NCBI RefSeq assembly: GCF_022605165.1
Contig: NC_063073.1
Coordinates: forward strand, 1,984,001 to 2,048,000
Length of the DNA stretch: 64,000 nucleotides
From: Purpureocillium takamizusanense
Taxonomy: Eukaryota; Ascomycota; Sordariomycetes; Hypocreales; Ophiocordycipitaceae
Direction of reading: 5' to 3'
Shown here: one piece after another, positions 21,512-32,898 of the stretch
Position numbering within the stretch: position 1 is the stretch's first letter
Layout of the letters: each line of letters begins with the position of its first letter
Program-made: the position numbers and the translations under genes
Notes under the pieces: model-generated
Database searches by the model: none
What the model was told of the DNA's origin: nothing
Seen by the model: only the letters and a program-made list of their open reading frames with translations

Positions 21512-22668
21512 CGTGCCGGCGGCTCGGGAACGGGGGCGGGGGCGGGATGGCGGGATGGCGGTCACTGTGCGCCGGCGCAGGTAATTACACCTTTTAAGTT
21601 TCTGTGTTTTTGATTTCACCCAGTAGCTAATGAGATAATGGCAAGGAGGGGAGGAGGAGAGGTTATGGCGCGCGAGAGCGGGCTGGGGTTGGTGGTTGCC
21701 GGCGGGGGAGGGAATCTGAGGGAGAAGGTACGTTGTACAGGACCATGAGAGTAAAGGCCGGGTCTGTCTGCTAGCTGGTATGTCGTCATGGGCCGGGTCG
21801 GTCACCGGGGGGCGGGAGAGCGACGGTGCGGGCCTGGCGCCACCACGGAGGGGTCTTGCAGCACAGGTACGCACTTTGAACATGCGGCGCACTTCGATAC
21901 TATCGACTGGAAGCTTCACTAACCCCCTGCTAAGGATTACCTATAGGTAAAGTAGTCAAGTCAAGTCAAGTCTAGTCAACCTGACAATAACCAAACTATA
22001 AAATAACCATCTAACAGGAGAGCCGAGAAGCATTGTCTGCGCATCATCTCACGCAGAGACATGTTTGACAAGGGGTCAAGAAGCCCTTCAATTGTTCGCC
22101 CCAGTCACGGGCGCGCAGATTGAATTCCTGTCGCGGGTTCCTTGCATCGCTCGCAGGGGGTGCGGCGGGCGGCAACGATTCTGGCGGACCCACTCACAGC
22201 AGCCTCTCCGTGGCAGAGTCTACAGTGGCAAGAGTGGATGGCAGGGATCCCAGCACGCCCAGCCTACACGTGACGCGCGGGGCGCCAGGCGCCCGGGGTT
22301 TAATGGCTTTTTCGCGCGCCGGCGCGTCTGGACGCGTCTCCGACACGCCAGATCATGGCGCGCGGCAACAGGCAGGGCGGGCCAGGCCGGCCTTTTTTAA
22401 CCACCCTGGGGGAACCTCACCTTACCATTGCCCACACCTGCCATATCACACCACCACCACACACTACACGACACCACAATTCATCGGTCGCCTCTTCCGC
22501 CTTCCATGCTCCGGCCTTGACCTGCAACTTGCTGTTCCGTAACTTGTAGGCCGCGGGAAGGAAGGACCACGACTGCGTGCAGTTTTCCTTCTTAGCACGC
22601 AGCCCGGGAAAGCACCCATTGCATTGCTTCACTTGCATCGCATCACATCGCACCTTCCTCCTCCTGTC
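21512..22668. other. Divergent intergenic region (TspO / CDC6)
   Basis: 1157 bp. Contains short AAGTCAAGTC repeats near 21955-21970, a GACGCGTC palindrome at 22331-22338 and a CA-rich tract (22440-22480) just upstream of CDC6. No gene recognised. Confidence 0.55.
22331..22338. promoter_or_regulatory. MluI-box (MCB)-like palindrome upstream of CDC6
   Basis: GACGCGTC contains ACGCGT, the core bound by the MBF (Mbp1/Res-Swi6) G1/S factor in yeasts. It lies 331 bp upstream of the CDC6 ATG. Related GCGCGT and GACGCGCG words are nearby (22323 and about 22271). Function is inferred from the homologous cdc18 gene, a classic MBF target in fission yeast. Confidence 0.4.
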
Positions 22669-24586
22669 ATGTCTCGCTCTGCGCTGGGAAAGAGGTCCCG
22701 CGATGTTGCCGAGCACGCTGGTGAGTCCGCCCTGCGCCTGTGTCGCCTCCGCGTGCGAGCTTCTTGGTCGACGCGATCTGGCTGCTGACACTTCGGCTCA
22801 AGCTATCCTCAGGACCCCGAGCAAACGAGTTCGCCGCTACGACGCGTGCTCAATTCGCGACGCCGATGATGAGAACTACGACCCGCAGGATGCCGACGGT
22901 GGGGACGAGGGGGACGAGGGTGACCTTGCCGTCGAGGTTGTTGCCGAGCTCCCCTTGAAACGCCAGCGCTCCCATTCACTGGCCTCGACGGCCAAGAAGA
23001 ATCCCGTCACCCCCTCGACGCCCCGGCACCGCGATGCTCTGGCCGGCTACCCCATGACGCCCCGGCACACCGTCATGTCGGCCGGCAAGCTCTTCAAGCG
23101 CCTCACCCCGCAGTCGCCCCTCTCGCCATCCACCATCCAGACCGTCTACCACTCTGCACGACAGCTGTTTGCTCGCGGCGCTGAGCCAGGCCAGCTCATC
23201 GGTAGAGAAGCCGAGAGGGAGCAGTTGATACGGTTTTTGGACCGCTGCAAGTCGGCGGCCCCCAGCGGCTGCCTCTACGTCAGCGGTGCGCCCGGCACCG
23301 GCAAGAGCGCCATGATCACCCAAGTCACGAGCGAGTACTCTGCGTGCGAGGGCGTTCGCAGCGCCTTCATCAACTGCATGAGCATCAAGTCGTCCAAGGA
23401 CCTCTACAGCACCCTACTGACTGCTTTGGGACTCGATGGGGACATGCTCGAGGCGGACGCTGTCGCCGCCCTGCAGCAGGCCTTTTGCCCCAAAACCACG
23501 TCCGACACCACCGTCTACCAGGTGACGCTGGACGAGATCGACCACATCCTGACCATGGGCCTCGAGAGTCTCTACCGCATCTTCGAGTGGTCGCTGCAAA
23601 AGTCGTCGCGTCTCCTACTCATCGGCATCGCCAACGCGCTCGACCTCACAGACCGCTTCCTACCCCGGCTCAAGTCGAAGAACCTAAAGCCTGACCTGCT
23701 TTCCTTCCTCCCTTACACGGCGGCGCAGGTCAAGAACATCATTCTTGTGCGGCTCAAGTCGCTCATGCCCGAAGTCAAGGAGGGCTACGTCCCGTTCATC
23801 CACCCCGCCGCCATTGAGCTGTGCTCCCGCAAGGTGGCCAGCCAGACGGGCGACCTGCGCAAGGCGTTTGAAATTTGCCGCCGGGCCCTGGACTTGATTG
23901 AGGCGGAGACGCGGTCCAAGCACGAGGAGGAGGCCAGGGAGAAGCTGCTGCAGATGACGCCATCCAAGAAGCCGCTCGGGGAGAAGATCAACGGGGCCGG
24001 GGCGACGTCGGGTGCGAGGAGCGTCATGCAGATCATGGCCACGTCGCTCAAGGGGCTGACAGCCGAGACGGCGCCGCGGGCCTCGATTGGGCACCTCAAC
24101 AAGATCACGGCGGCGGCCTTTAGCAACGGCACCACGCAGCGGCTCAGGACGCTGAACCTGCAGCAAAAGGCGGCGCTCTCGTCGCTGGTGGCCTATGAGA
24201 ATCGGACGCGCAGCAGGGCCAAGTCGGCGGGAGGCGCGCCCTGCACGCCGTCCAAGTCGCAGTCCCTGGCGCCCACTATCAAGATGCTGTTCGACACATA
24301 CTGCCAGCTGTGCACGCGTGACTCGGTGCTCCACCCGCTGTCGAGCTCCGAGTTCCGAGAGGTGGTGGGCAGCCTCGAGACGCTGGGGCTGGTGAACGCG
24401 GTGGACGGCAAGAATGGCAGCTTCGCGGCGCACACGCCCAGCAGGCGCGGCCGTAAGAGCGCGGTGGCGAGTGGCGACGAGAGGAGGATCGCGAGCTCGG
24501 TCAGCGAGAAGGACATGGAATCGGTTACGGATGGCGTTGGTGCGGGCATCCTGAAGAGCATCCTGCTTGGCGAGGCGTTGGATTAG
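22669..24586 (+). CDS. cdc6: CDC6/Cdc18 DNA replication licensing ATPase
   Basis: Exons 22669-22720 and 22803-24586 give about 611 residues. The start MSRSALGKRSRDVAEHA was preferred over a longer unspliced frame because it resembles fungal Cdc6 N-termini and is joined by a proper GTGAGT donor. The N-terminal 130 residues are disordered with many SP/TP sites (RTPSKR, TPSTPR, MTPRH, LTPQSPLSPS), as expected for CDK control. The AAA+ core has Walker A GAPGTGKS (about 177-184) and Walker B LDEID (about 260), followed by sensor regions. A winged-helix domain occupies about 490-570. Cdc6 binds ORC at origins in G1 and loads the MCM2-7 helicase. ORC1 is the nearest alternative, but it would carry a BAH domain, which is absent. 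Confidence 0.92.
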
Positions 24587-26467
24587 ACATTTGTTTTGCA
24601 TTGCATTGTTGCATTGGTTCGGGCTCGCATGGAGACGGCACATTTTGTTTCTTTCCTCGTTGAGCATGAGCATTAGGCGCCGGAGTTGAGACAGGCGTTG
24701 GATGGCAGCTTCCTGTCTTTTTTTACATGAGCAATACCACGGTGGCCGGGGTCACAGCCGCTTTGGAACGGAATAGGGTACGACCTCGGGCGGAGGGTGT
24801 ACACGCCGGCACGGTACAGCATTGATAATAGAAACCCAGAACTCCGTGCCTCTTGTTCTCATTACTCAAGTGAAATGAATATCGAAGGGGCCATGGCACG
24901 TTGGGGCGGGTAGGCATCCGGGCCGGTGCCGGGAGTTGCATGGTGTGTCAGGCGGCCTGCGCCGAGGGTGGGGAAGGGGGGCACGGAAGCCGCACTCGGG
25001 AAGGCAGACCGTCCGTTCAACGGCGTGGCACAGCATGGGGGGAAGCCGAAGCAGAGAGAGCGAGTTGGATCAAGCAGTCCCCATATGCGCATCGCACACT
25101 TGGCGGTGGCACCTGTTACGATGCTGGGATTGGGCTGTGTACCAACGGGGGATCCGCGTCGTGCGAAGAGGAAGAGGAGGAGGGAGAGCGCAGGAAGGGG
25201 GGCACGAAGGGAGCACTTTTGTAGGTTTTTTGTTTTTTTTTTGGCCAGTGGTGGGATTCCATCTTGGAACCTTGATGCTCCCTCTGTCCCTTTCCCTGTG
25301 TGTGTGTGTACACGGGCAGCGGAGGAGCAATAGCAATAGCATTATTAGCACTGGCAGTGGCAACGGTGAAGAAGGTCCTAATCCGGCATATGTTGTAGTC
25401 AGTCGCCTAGGTAAGTAACTTGAGTGAAGAGAACAATTGCCGCAGCGTATACTGTACGTAGGTTGAAAGGGGCATCAAGATTCAAGACGTTGGGCGAACA
25501 AATTTCCCCTACTACATTGACGATAATCACGACCACCACCACCACCACCGCCAACAACAACAACAACTACAACAAGAACCACTCCTGGGCATAGAGGCAA
25601 CGCTTATTACGCGATACGTACTACTACGGTCTCTGCAAACTACGCACATACAGTACCTTTGGCACATGGACACGGCGCGGACACGGCGCATATGCATGGG
25701 TACCAAGTTGGTGGCCAAAGGCTGCCTGCGCGTCACACGGCGGCAGCGGCGGCGGCGGCGGATCCAAATCCCATCATGGACAAGCAGCGCATTGACGGCA
25801 CAGTGCTACATACATGCGTACGTAGCATTGCCAGCACGAGCTCTCTCTTGGTGGCGGCGTCGGGGGGAGGCTGTTGCGCGCCCATTGTCTGGTGGCAGTC
25901 AGCCTCCGCCTGCACGACAGTAGTGTGTCTGTGATAAATACCAACGCAACTTGGGAAGCATCTCGCTCCGGAGGGACGTGTGGAGAGGCCTCGAATAAGA
26001 AGAGAAACATTTTATTGCTTGCTTGCTAGCTCGCTTGCTTTGCGTGGGCAAGATGTGGTCGCGTGCCCGACGTGGGTGAGCTTCGATAGTCGCTCTACCA
26101 AGTGTTCCACCCACCCCCGTGAAAACCACTACCGATACCAATCCAACTTTATACAAAGTATACGAGTTGCCTTCAGCTTCCTCGGGCGAGGAGTGGCTTG
26201 AGCTAAGCCGGCAAATGCGTCCTCGTTACGGCGCGGCCCCTCATACACAGGCCACTACTGCCGGGACAGCGGCACCCGATGCTTGGGTAGGCGGGCAGGT
26301 CATCGGCCTTGCCCCCGAAGGGTCCGACCAACATTCGTTCTGTCTTGTTTCCCTTTCATGTCTTTTCCAACTACATACTGTCTGTGGCAACGACGAATGC
26401 GCCTTCTCAGAGATCGTTGCGCGATGTATGAGCTTCGGCCCGTCCCCAGCTGGCCAAGTTCGAATCC
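24587..26467. other. Gene-free interval downstream of CDC6
   Basis: 1.9 kb. Features are simple-sequence DNA: a GTGTGTGT tract near 25300, a CAC/AAC microsatellite at 25532-25567 and GGCGGCGGC at about 25745-25758. No frame with a recognisable domain. Confidence 0.5.
25532..25567. repeat. CAC/AAC trinucleotide microsatellite
   Basis: Six or more ACC/CAC units run into five CAA units without interruption. A similar ACC array is at 29849-29878 upstream of palF. Confidence 0.8.
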
Positions 26468-26993
26468 TCATTTAGGACAACCCCGCCCCATGAGACAATC
26501 TATGTTGAACCAGTCACCTTTGATATACTTGGTGCTCGTGGCATCCCCCAGCGTAATGTTAATATCGTACACCCAGACGCCTATGTTCCCCAAAGCCCCG
26601 TAGATCGAGAAGATGCCCGCCCTCAGCGTACCCGGACCGTGACGCATGGAGGGATGGATGTGGATGGTTTGGTTGAATGGACCATTCGGCATGCCTAATA
26701 GGACCCAGCCTTAGTATATAAGTACCAAGTCAGGTAAGGAGGATTTGGAGTCTGTCACTCTTGAGCAATATATAGTCGAGGGCTATGCCGACGTTGTTGC
26801 GTTCAAGTTGAGAATTGGGGTCGAACCCAAGCACCAAGGCTACGTCATACTGTCCCGGTGAGATGTTGTTCACAATTGTCAGATTCACTGCGTCGCCGGG
26901 CTTGATGACCTCGGGGGCTGCAATCGATTGAATCGACGCATGCGCTGAGGCGAACAGAAGGAACAGAGCCGTCGCAGTAGAGGGCCACATCAT
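26468..26993 (-). CDS. NIS1-like small secreted protein (effector candidate)
   Basis: Exons 26993-26759 and 26694-26468 (donor GTGACA, CTAAG-like branch point, TTAG acceptor) give about 153 residues. An N-terminal signal peptide (two start Met, then ATALFLLFASAHA) suggests cleavage near residue 19. The mature part begins SIQSIAAPEVIKPGDAVNLT, and the second exon contains GTLRAGIFSIYGALG and YDINITLGDATSTKY, the pattern of the NIS1 (necrosis-inducing secreted protein 1) family. In plant-associated fungi NIS1 proteins dampen pattern-triggered immunity by binding receptor-associated kinases; whether this one does so cannot be told from sequence. Possible N-glycosylation sites are NLT and NIT. 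It stands alone in a gene-poor, AT-richer stretch with a strong TATA box. Confidence 0.75.
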
Positions 26994-27105
26994 GTGCAGG
27001 GTGCTGTAGCTCAGTCAAGTTGAGAAAATATAATGTCAAACGAGTCAATGCGAGGAATAGGCAAATGTGCGAACAAGCCGATTGATCACTGTACCGGCGT
27101 CGACC

Positions 27106-27112
27106 TTTTATA
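27106..27112 (-). promoter_or_regulatory. TATA box of the NIS1-like gene
   Basis: TATAAAA (minus strand, within GGCTATAAAAGG) lies about 115 bp upstream of the ATG at 26993. A canonical TATA box is consistent with an inducible gene. Confidence 0.6.
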
Positions 27113-28156
27113 GCCGTCTGTGTCGAATACCTTGCAGGCGGTGCTGCATAACGCCTCCACTGATATCATATCATGTTGAGTCTGCGTCCATGCCACGTCA
27201 AGCTCGGATTTTATCAGGGCGTGTTTGAGTTGGCCAAAACTTTATAATGCCTTGCTTAGAAGTCTAGCTTTCCGTACCTGAGCAGTGCTTCAAGCCCCCG
27301 AATTACATGTGAAGAAAGCAGATATATTTCTTAGTGCGACATACAACGGCGTTGTCCTGTTGAGAGCGTGACGACATTGCCAACGCCTTTCGGCAAGCTG
27401 GGGCGGTTAATGCTACGTACGGATCTGCTTCCTCAGCTCTAGAACCGGTGCACTGACAGCGACATCCAAATATAGCAACAAGCATATTTTCCTGCCGTTC
27501 AAACGAGACCATGCGAACAAAGAAAAAATGCCCGCAAGCTCAACCATGCATCGCAAGACATTACATCCCGTTCCGTGCCGTCACATTGGTTGTGGCACCG
27601 TGCGCTCGCTCGCAGCACGTCTGCTTCAACAACTGTCGCCGCGGCACGGGTCGAGGCCGAACCAAAGCGCCCGACAAGTACCTTTGCGGAATGCATTACC
27701 CCTCGGGAAGACATGAACAGAGTTGTAGCAAACATGTGATTTTCCCCTCGAGGTGATTAGAGCCACAGTGATTCATGACAGAGCGGCATCACACTTTCAG
27801 TATACAGTCTTACTCCGCCGTAAAAGAATGGAGAGCTGGAGTTGCGGAATCTAACATATTAAAGCACGCGAAAATACGACACAGCGACTACGTCGCGCGA
27901 GACAACTATACCTTGCAGAGGGGGAGTACTACAGCATTAGTATTGACAAGTATCCTACTTTCCCATTGAAACCTAGTTTTCCGTGGAGCCATGTATCGAT
28001 GGCGGTAAGTGGGATTCTATTTCTCGATGCCCGGGGCAATTCTTCGAGCCTATACATTCGCTGGACAGCCACGGATCCTCCAGCAGGTGACTCTGAGTCT
28101 GTCTTGAAGACGTCCAGCAACCAAGTAGAAAGGGTCGGAGCAAACAGTCTTGCTCA

Positions 28157-28399
28157 CTACCATTCCGTTTTCTCGCCGCAATAGCCCAGGCCCATCAATT
28201 CAAAATATTTCTCCAATGGTCGCCCATGAGCCGGCTCGAATCTGTCTCGCCCAACTCCACCAACTCCATGAGAAGCTACGTTAGGATTGTGAGCTTCATC
28301 CCCAAATGGATTGGTGCCCTCGTCATAGAGAGGTTTATTGACGGGTTCGTCTAGCCACACAGCACGGGCAATTACAGGTTTCTGCTTCGGGGCCGCCAT
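28157..28399 (-). CDS. Possible small hypothetical protein
   Basis: An 80-codon frame starting MAAPKQKPVIARAVWLDEPV and ending GEKTEW. Composition (NPFGDEAHNPN, GRDRFEPAHGRP) looks coding-like and is not low complexity, but I recognise no family and found no convincing intron linking it to the open frame further downstream on the same strand. It could be an exon of a decayed gene. Confidence 0.2.
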   Translation of the reverse strand: MAAPKQKPVIARAVWLDEPVNKPLYDEGTNPFGDEAHNPNVASHGVGGVGRDRFEPAHGRPLEKYFELMGLGYCGEKTEW

Positions 28400-29278
28400 G
28401 ACGACCCTTGAGCGGAGGCGCAACCATTTATCAGCCGGGAGCAGGGAGCGTAAAGAAACAAGCTACTCATCATCATTTGTGGCTCGCAGCGGAGCGACTC
28501 GCCCGGGCCGGTCCATTTCCAAGCTGCCATGTAGAGCTACATGCTCCAAGCTTTTCGCTACAGCCAAAGGCGTCGAGAAGAAGACCTGTACGGTATGGGG
28601 CGAATTGTTTGATGCTCGATACCGTCGACAAAGAGCGAAAGGTCGAACTGCTGCAAGCTACTTTGTCGGGGAACAGTCATCAGATGTTTCGGACTCGGGA
28701 CATAGCTGTGTTCAAGTCTTTCTAGGACAAGGTACGCCTTGATCGGCAAATATACTTATGGATGTAAGTAAGTAGGTTACATCTCAACGAACAAACCGCC
28801 TCGGGGTTACACTGGGAAGCGAAACAAGCGCACAGCTTTCTTCACCCAGACCCGTTTGTGAGCCATCAAAAAAAAATCCACAGCGTTGCCCTCGGCCGTC
28901 GAGGTACCGAACGGCCTTAAATACTTGTCGTTGGGTTCCGGGGTAATATCCGTTGTTCATGCGTGTAACGCCCGGCAGCTCCTTCCTCCACTCTGGAATA
29001 AGGTAGTACGTACTGGTGGCGCGCAGGCATGGCAGCGACCTTGTGTGGGCATGCCTGGGCTGCACCTGCCTCGTCCCGCCCTGCCTTGTTCGGAGTCGCC
29101 TCATCCATGTAAACCCAAAAAGAAAAATTACTGCCCGAGAGAGGGAGAGGCAAGAGTGATGAAATTCACCCTTTGAGCAATCAATTAAGTCATCTATTCA
29201 AATCCAAAAAGCATGCGCGCGCGGGCTACGGTAAAATCACCGATACGAGCCGTCGCAACTGGCAACTTCACCTACCAG

Positions 29279-29299
29279 GCCAGGCCAGGCCAGGCCAGG
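29279..29299 (+). promoter_or_regulatory. Four overlapping GCCAGG (PacC-type) boxes upstream of palF
   Basis: GCCAGG occurs at 29279, 29284, 29289 and 29294, each sharing one base with the next, about 1 kb upstream of the palF ATG. GCCARG is the PacC/Rim101 core site. The same array can also be read as a simple GCCAG pentamer repeat, so regulatory meaning is inferred. Confidence 0.35.
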
Positions 29300-29848
29300 T
29301 CAAACCAGTGGAGCGTTCCTCATGCATGCTCGCTCCATCCATCATCCATCACGATAAGCGCCTGAGACCCCCTTCGGACCAACTTGTCGGCCTGCATGCC
29401 CTGGAGATTGATTTGCTCTTCTTTCTTCTTTCTTCTCTCTTCTCACACTCGTCCAACCTCATCCCGTCCGCCTCTAAACTTCTTCGAACCACACGCAATC
29501 CCGACGCCGCGGTCGCGCATCCGAGACCTGTGGGAGCCCTGAGCGCAGCACCTAACCGCGCTCTCATCAGTCATCCCTCACTCAGCCCAGTCCGTCACTC
29601 GTCTGGACCGCGCTGCGCCACCGCACTCGTCCGTAGTCAACGACTAACTAACGTGCTGAAGCAGCCCAGCGAGCGCCCTCCTCCGACCCGGGCCGTGGTG
29701 GTGGCACCCGCCCGCGCGGCCGCTGCGGTGGGCTGCTGTCACCGCCGTCGCCTCCGTCTCGCTCGCTCTACCTCATCTCATAGGTTCTAACTACCTTATA
29801 CTGCCAGAGCGGCAGGTAGACGCACCACACCAGATCACGCCAGACCTG

Positions 29849-29878
29849 ACCACCACCACCACCACCGGCCACCACCAC
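29849..29878. repeat. ACC microsatellite in the palF leader region
   Basis: Tandem ACC/CCA units interrupted once by GG, about 400 bp upstream of the palF start codon. Confidence 0.7.
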
Positions 29879-30275
29879 TTCCTCCGCGCAGTTTCCGCCC
29901 GTCTTCCCCTCCGTTCCCTGAACCGCACATCGATCCTCGACGGCGCGCAAAAAAGGGACCAGGTCGCTCCTTTGCCGGCATCGCGCATCCACCGCCAAGC
30001 CCTGCCGCGCGCACACGGCTCCAGCCGCCCGCGCCGCGTTTCTGTTGCCGTCCTCGACTGTTACTGTTACGTACGACACTTCTCTCGCGCGAGGGAACCG
30101 GCCGAGTCGTCGTGTTGCGCCCGCCGGACGACCCGGCCCGCCGACAAGTCGCCGCCACTACCACCATCACGCATGCGAGGCCGACCGCAACCTCCGCTGG
30201 CATAGAACGGGATCATCGCGAGCCGTAGCCGCCCCGGGCCACCCCGAGGTGCTCCCACGCAGGGGACCGACGGCC

Positions 30276-32898
30276 ATGCCATCGCCGTCGTCGCCAGCAG
30301 GGGCCCAGCGGCCGGGCAGCACCCGCGTGTCCACGTCGACGTCGTCGCCCGACCTACCCGTCGCCGCCGATGCCCTCCCTCGCCCCGGCGACAGCTCTCC
30401 CTCCTCGTCGCAGCCCAATGGCAATGGCGCCAGCGACTCGTCCTCCTCTCCGAGACACTCGTCATCCAGCGCCCATCCGCCGCCGCCCCCCGCTACCCCT
30501 CCCACCGCGCGTCCAAGCCTCTTCTCGCGCCTGAGCCTGCCCCTGCCCTTGCGAAATCGAAATCGCAACCTCGTCGACTTTCACATCCGCTGCGATGAGC
30601 CCTACAAAAAGTACTGCGCCGGCGACTCGGTTCGCGGCGTCGTCGTCCTTGCTCTTGTCAAGCCCATGCGCATAACCCACCTCGTCGTCTCCCTCCACGG
30701 CTACGTTCGCGTGCTCAAGGATCCCGCCTCGGCCGCCAAAGCACATCTCCCTCCGGCGTTGGCCTCAAACGGTCCCTCCAACCGCCCGCAATATCACGGC
30801 AATGGCTTGGCCAGTCTGTTTCAGGACGAGCAGGTCCTCAGCGGAGAGGGCAGGATTGACACTGGTCGCTACGAGTTTGGCTTCGAGCTAGTCTTTCCAG
30901 ACAAGGAACTGCCGAGCAGCATTGATGTAGGTTTTCCCATCTCACTCTCCCCCCCCTCTCTCTCGCACGTCCGTGCCCGCGACGAACATGTCCGCAAAGG
31001 CTGACCATGTGTGACAGTTTGAGCGCGGAACGATATCCTACATGATCACGGCCACATTAACGAGACCGACGACAATAGCCCCTACGACGACGTGTGACAG
31101 AAGGGTGACGCTGTCACAGATGATAGACATAGGCCTGCTTCCGCCCCCACGGCCGAGGACCATATTCCTAGAGCCAATATCGAAGCGCTCGCGGAGGAAA
31201 AAGCCGCCCGCGGTGGAAAAATCCACCTCCAGCATTTCAGAGGCCAACGACGTAGCCTCCGAAGCCGACTCGGTCGATCGGTCAGTCGCGGCGGACGAGG
31301 TTGCCCGCGAGCCCCAGGCCGATCAACGGAGCCAGATTACGAGCGATATGCGCAGTGAGATAAGTGGCGAGAGCGGCCGCAGTGCCAGCACGGCCGTGAG
31401 TCGGATCGACCTCGCCCAGCTCTCCCAAGTCGGGTCGGCCATGACATCGGCAGCGAAGCAGCAAGTAGTGGACGACAAGACCATCACGGCTACCATCACG
31501 CTGATAAAGGGGGGTTGTTTGCCCGGCGACAGCGTTTCCGTCAAGATCATGGTTCAGCACATAAAGCGCGTCAAAAGCATGACTGGCGTCATCGTGACGC
31601 TTTTTCGGCAGGGCAAGATGGACACATCGCCGTCACCGGCCGCATTCAGGGACTTTGGTTTTGGCGAAACACGTGGCGGAGACAGGGGCGAAATGTATCC
31701 ACGGTCACGGACGGGCCTCGGAGGACTATCGCTCTCGTCGCAAGGCTCCATGAGCATGTTCCGCAAGGACTTGGACCAGAACGCGGCGCCACTCATCATC
31801 GACCCTGTCTCGTTGCAGGCGTCCGTCACCGTCTCCGTAAGGGTGCCCGACGACGCTTTCCCCACGATCAAGGGGGTGCCGGGGGACATGATCAGCTTCA
31901 AGTACCAGGTGGAGGTGGTGGTTGACCTGGGTGGCCGGCTGGCGAGCCAGCTCCAAGGCGGCCAGTCCACATCGAGGCTCGGGCCATACGGATACAGCGG
32001 CTCCAACCAAACGAGCAACACGTACGGGCCTAGGCAGCCGATCAATATCGCCGACACGGCACAGCTGAGGAGGGAGAAGGGAGTCATCTCGGTATCGATG
32101 GAGACGGTCGTGGGCAGCATGGACAGCTCCAGGATCCGCAAGCCAATGACAAGGCCACAAGACACGAGGGCAATACGCATCGCCGAGAGCGATGACGAGG
32201 AAGTCATCCGTCCAGAGGCGCCACACCACAACGAGGCCTCGCCTAGCTACTTTGAAACAAATGGTCAGTCGCAGCCGAACGGATACCAATCCGTGCCTCG
32301 GACGGGGCAGCTGTCGTACCAGCATGCGGCGCAGCCCGGTCTGTCTATGCCCGCCAACGGCTATCACCCCGCCGCCGCGCCCTCATACGTCCCGCCGCCA
32401 GAGGTCCCCAACGAGCATGGCATGAGCGAGAAAGAGCGCATAAGACAGGCGGAAACGCGTCTGCTTCCCAGTCAGCCACCAGCGTCTGCAGCGGCGGGCC
32501 CATCGTCGGCGCCCGTGGAGGATGACATATACGACGCTGAAGACACGCCACGGATGCAAGCCTTGGGGCCAAGCGTGCCTTCCAATGACGATGCAGAGGC
32601 CGGACCTTCGGCACCAACGGAGGAGGAGATGGAGGTGGCGCAGCCGACGGAGGACAAGCAGGAGCTCGAGCGTCAGCGGCTGATGAACGAAGCCAGCGCG
32701 CCGCCCGTGTTCCCCGACGACGCGGACGGGCGAGGTGCAGGCTCGTCGTCTCATGACGCGCCGGAGGACGCCGAACCGTCAGCGCCGATCCTCAACGAAG
32801 ACGAGGACGACTACCCAAGCTACGGCGCCGGCGCCGGCCCATCTGCGGCGAGAAGCGCCACCAGCCACGCGGAGCAGCTACCGGCGTACGAGCGGTGA
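30276..32898 (+). CDS. palF: palF/RIM8 arrestin-like protein of ambient-pH signalling
   Basis: Exons 30276-30926 and 31018-32898 give about 843 residues. After a Ser/Pro-rich N-terminal 90 residues come an arrestin N-domain (from LVDFHIRCDEPYKKYCAGDS, about 95-250) and an arrestin C-domain (about 355-530, with GCLPGDSVSVKI, TGVIVTLFRQGKMD, and VPDDAFPTIKGVPGDMISFKYQ), separated by an acidic Ser-rich linker. The C-terminal 300 residues are disordered and include two PSAP motifs (747-750 and 804-807) and a terminal LPAYER. PalF/Rim8 binds the PalH receptor, is ubiquitinated at alkaline pH and recruits ESCRT so that PacC is processed. The arrestin layout and linker fit palF better than other ART proteins. 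Convergent with JAC1. Confidence 0.9.

Larger units (their letters stand above)
26994..30275. other. Gene-poor region between the NIS1-like gene and palF
   Basis: 3.3 kb, AT-richer in its first half. Holds the NIS1-like promoter, two weak small open frames (27511-27756 plus strand, Cys/His-rich; 28157-28399 minus strand) and, from about 29270, the palF upstream region with GCCAGG repeats and a pyrimidine-rich leader. No confident gene. Confidence 0.5.

Noticed and set aside
22577..22668. Unspliced upstream start for CDC6
   Set aside because: The extension lacks Cdc6-like sequence, while the spliced start MSRSALGKRSRD has a good donor and resembles fungal orthologues.
26440..26475. TTCGAATCCTC resembling a tRNA T-arm
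   Set aside because: No matching acceptor, D or anticodon arms around it; it overlaps the end of the NIS1-like exon.
27511..27756. 81-codon Cys/His-rich frame downstream of the NIS1-like gene
   Set aside because: The Cys/His spacing is suggestive (CFNNC, KYLCGMH) but I cannot tie it to a family, and there is no signal peptide or intron support.
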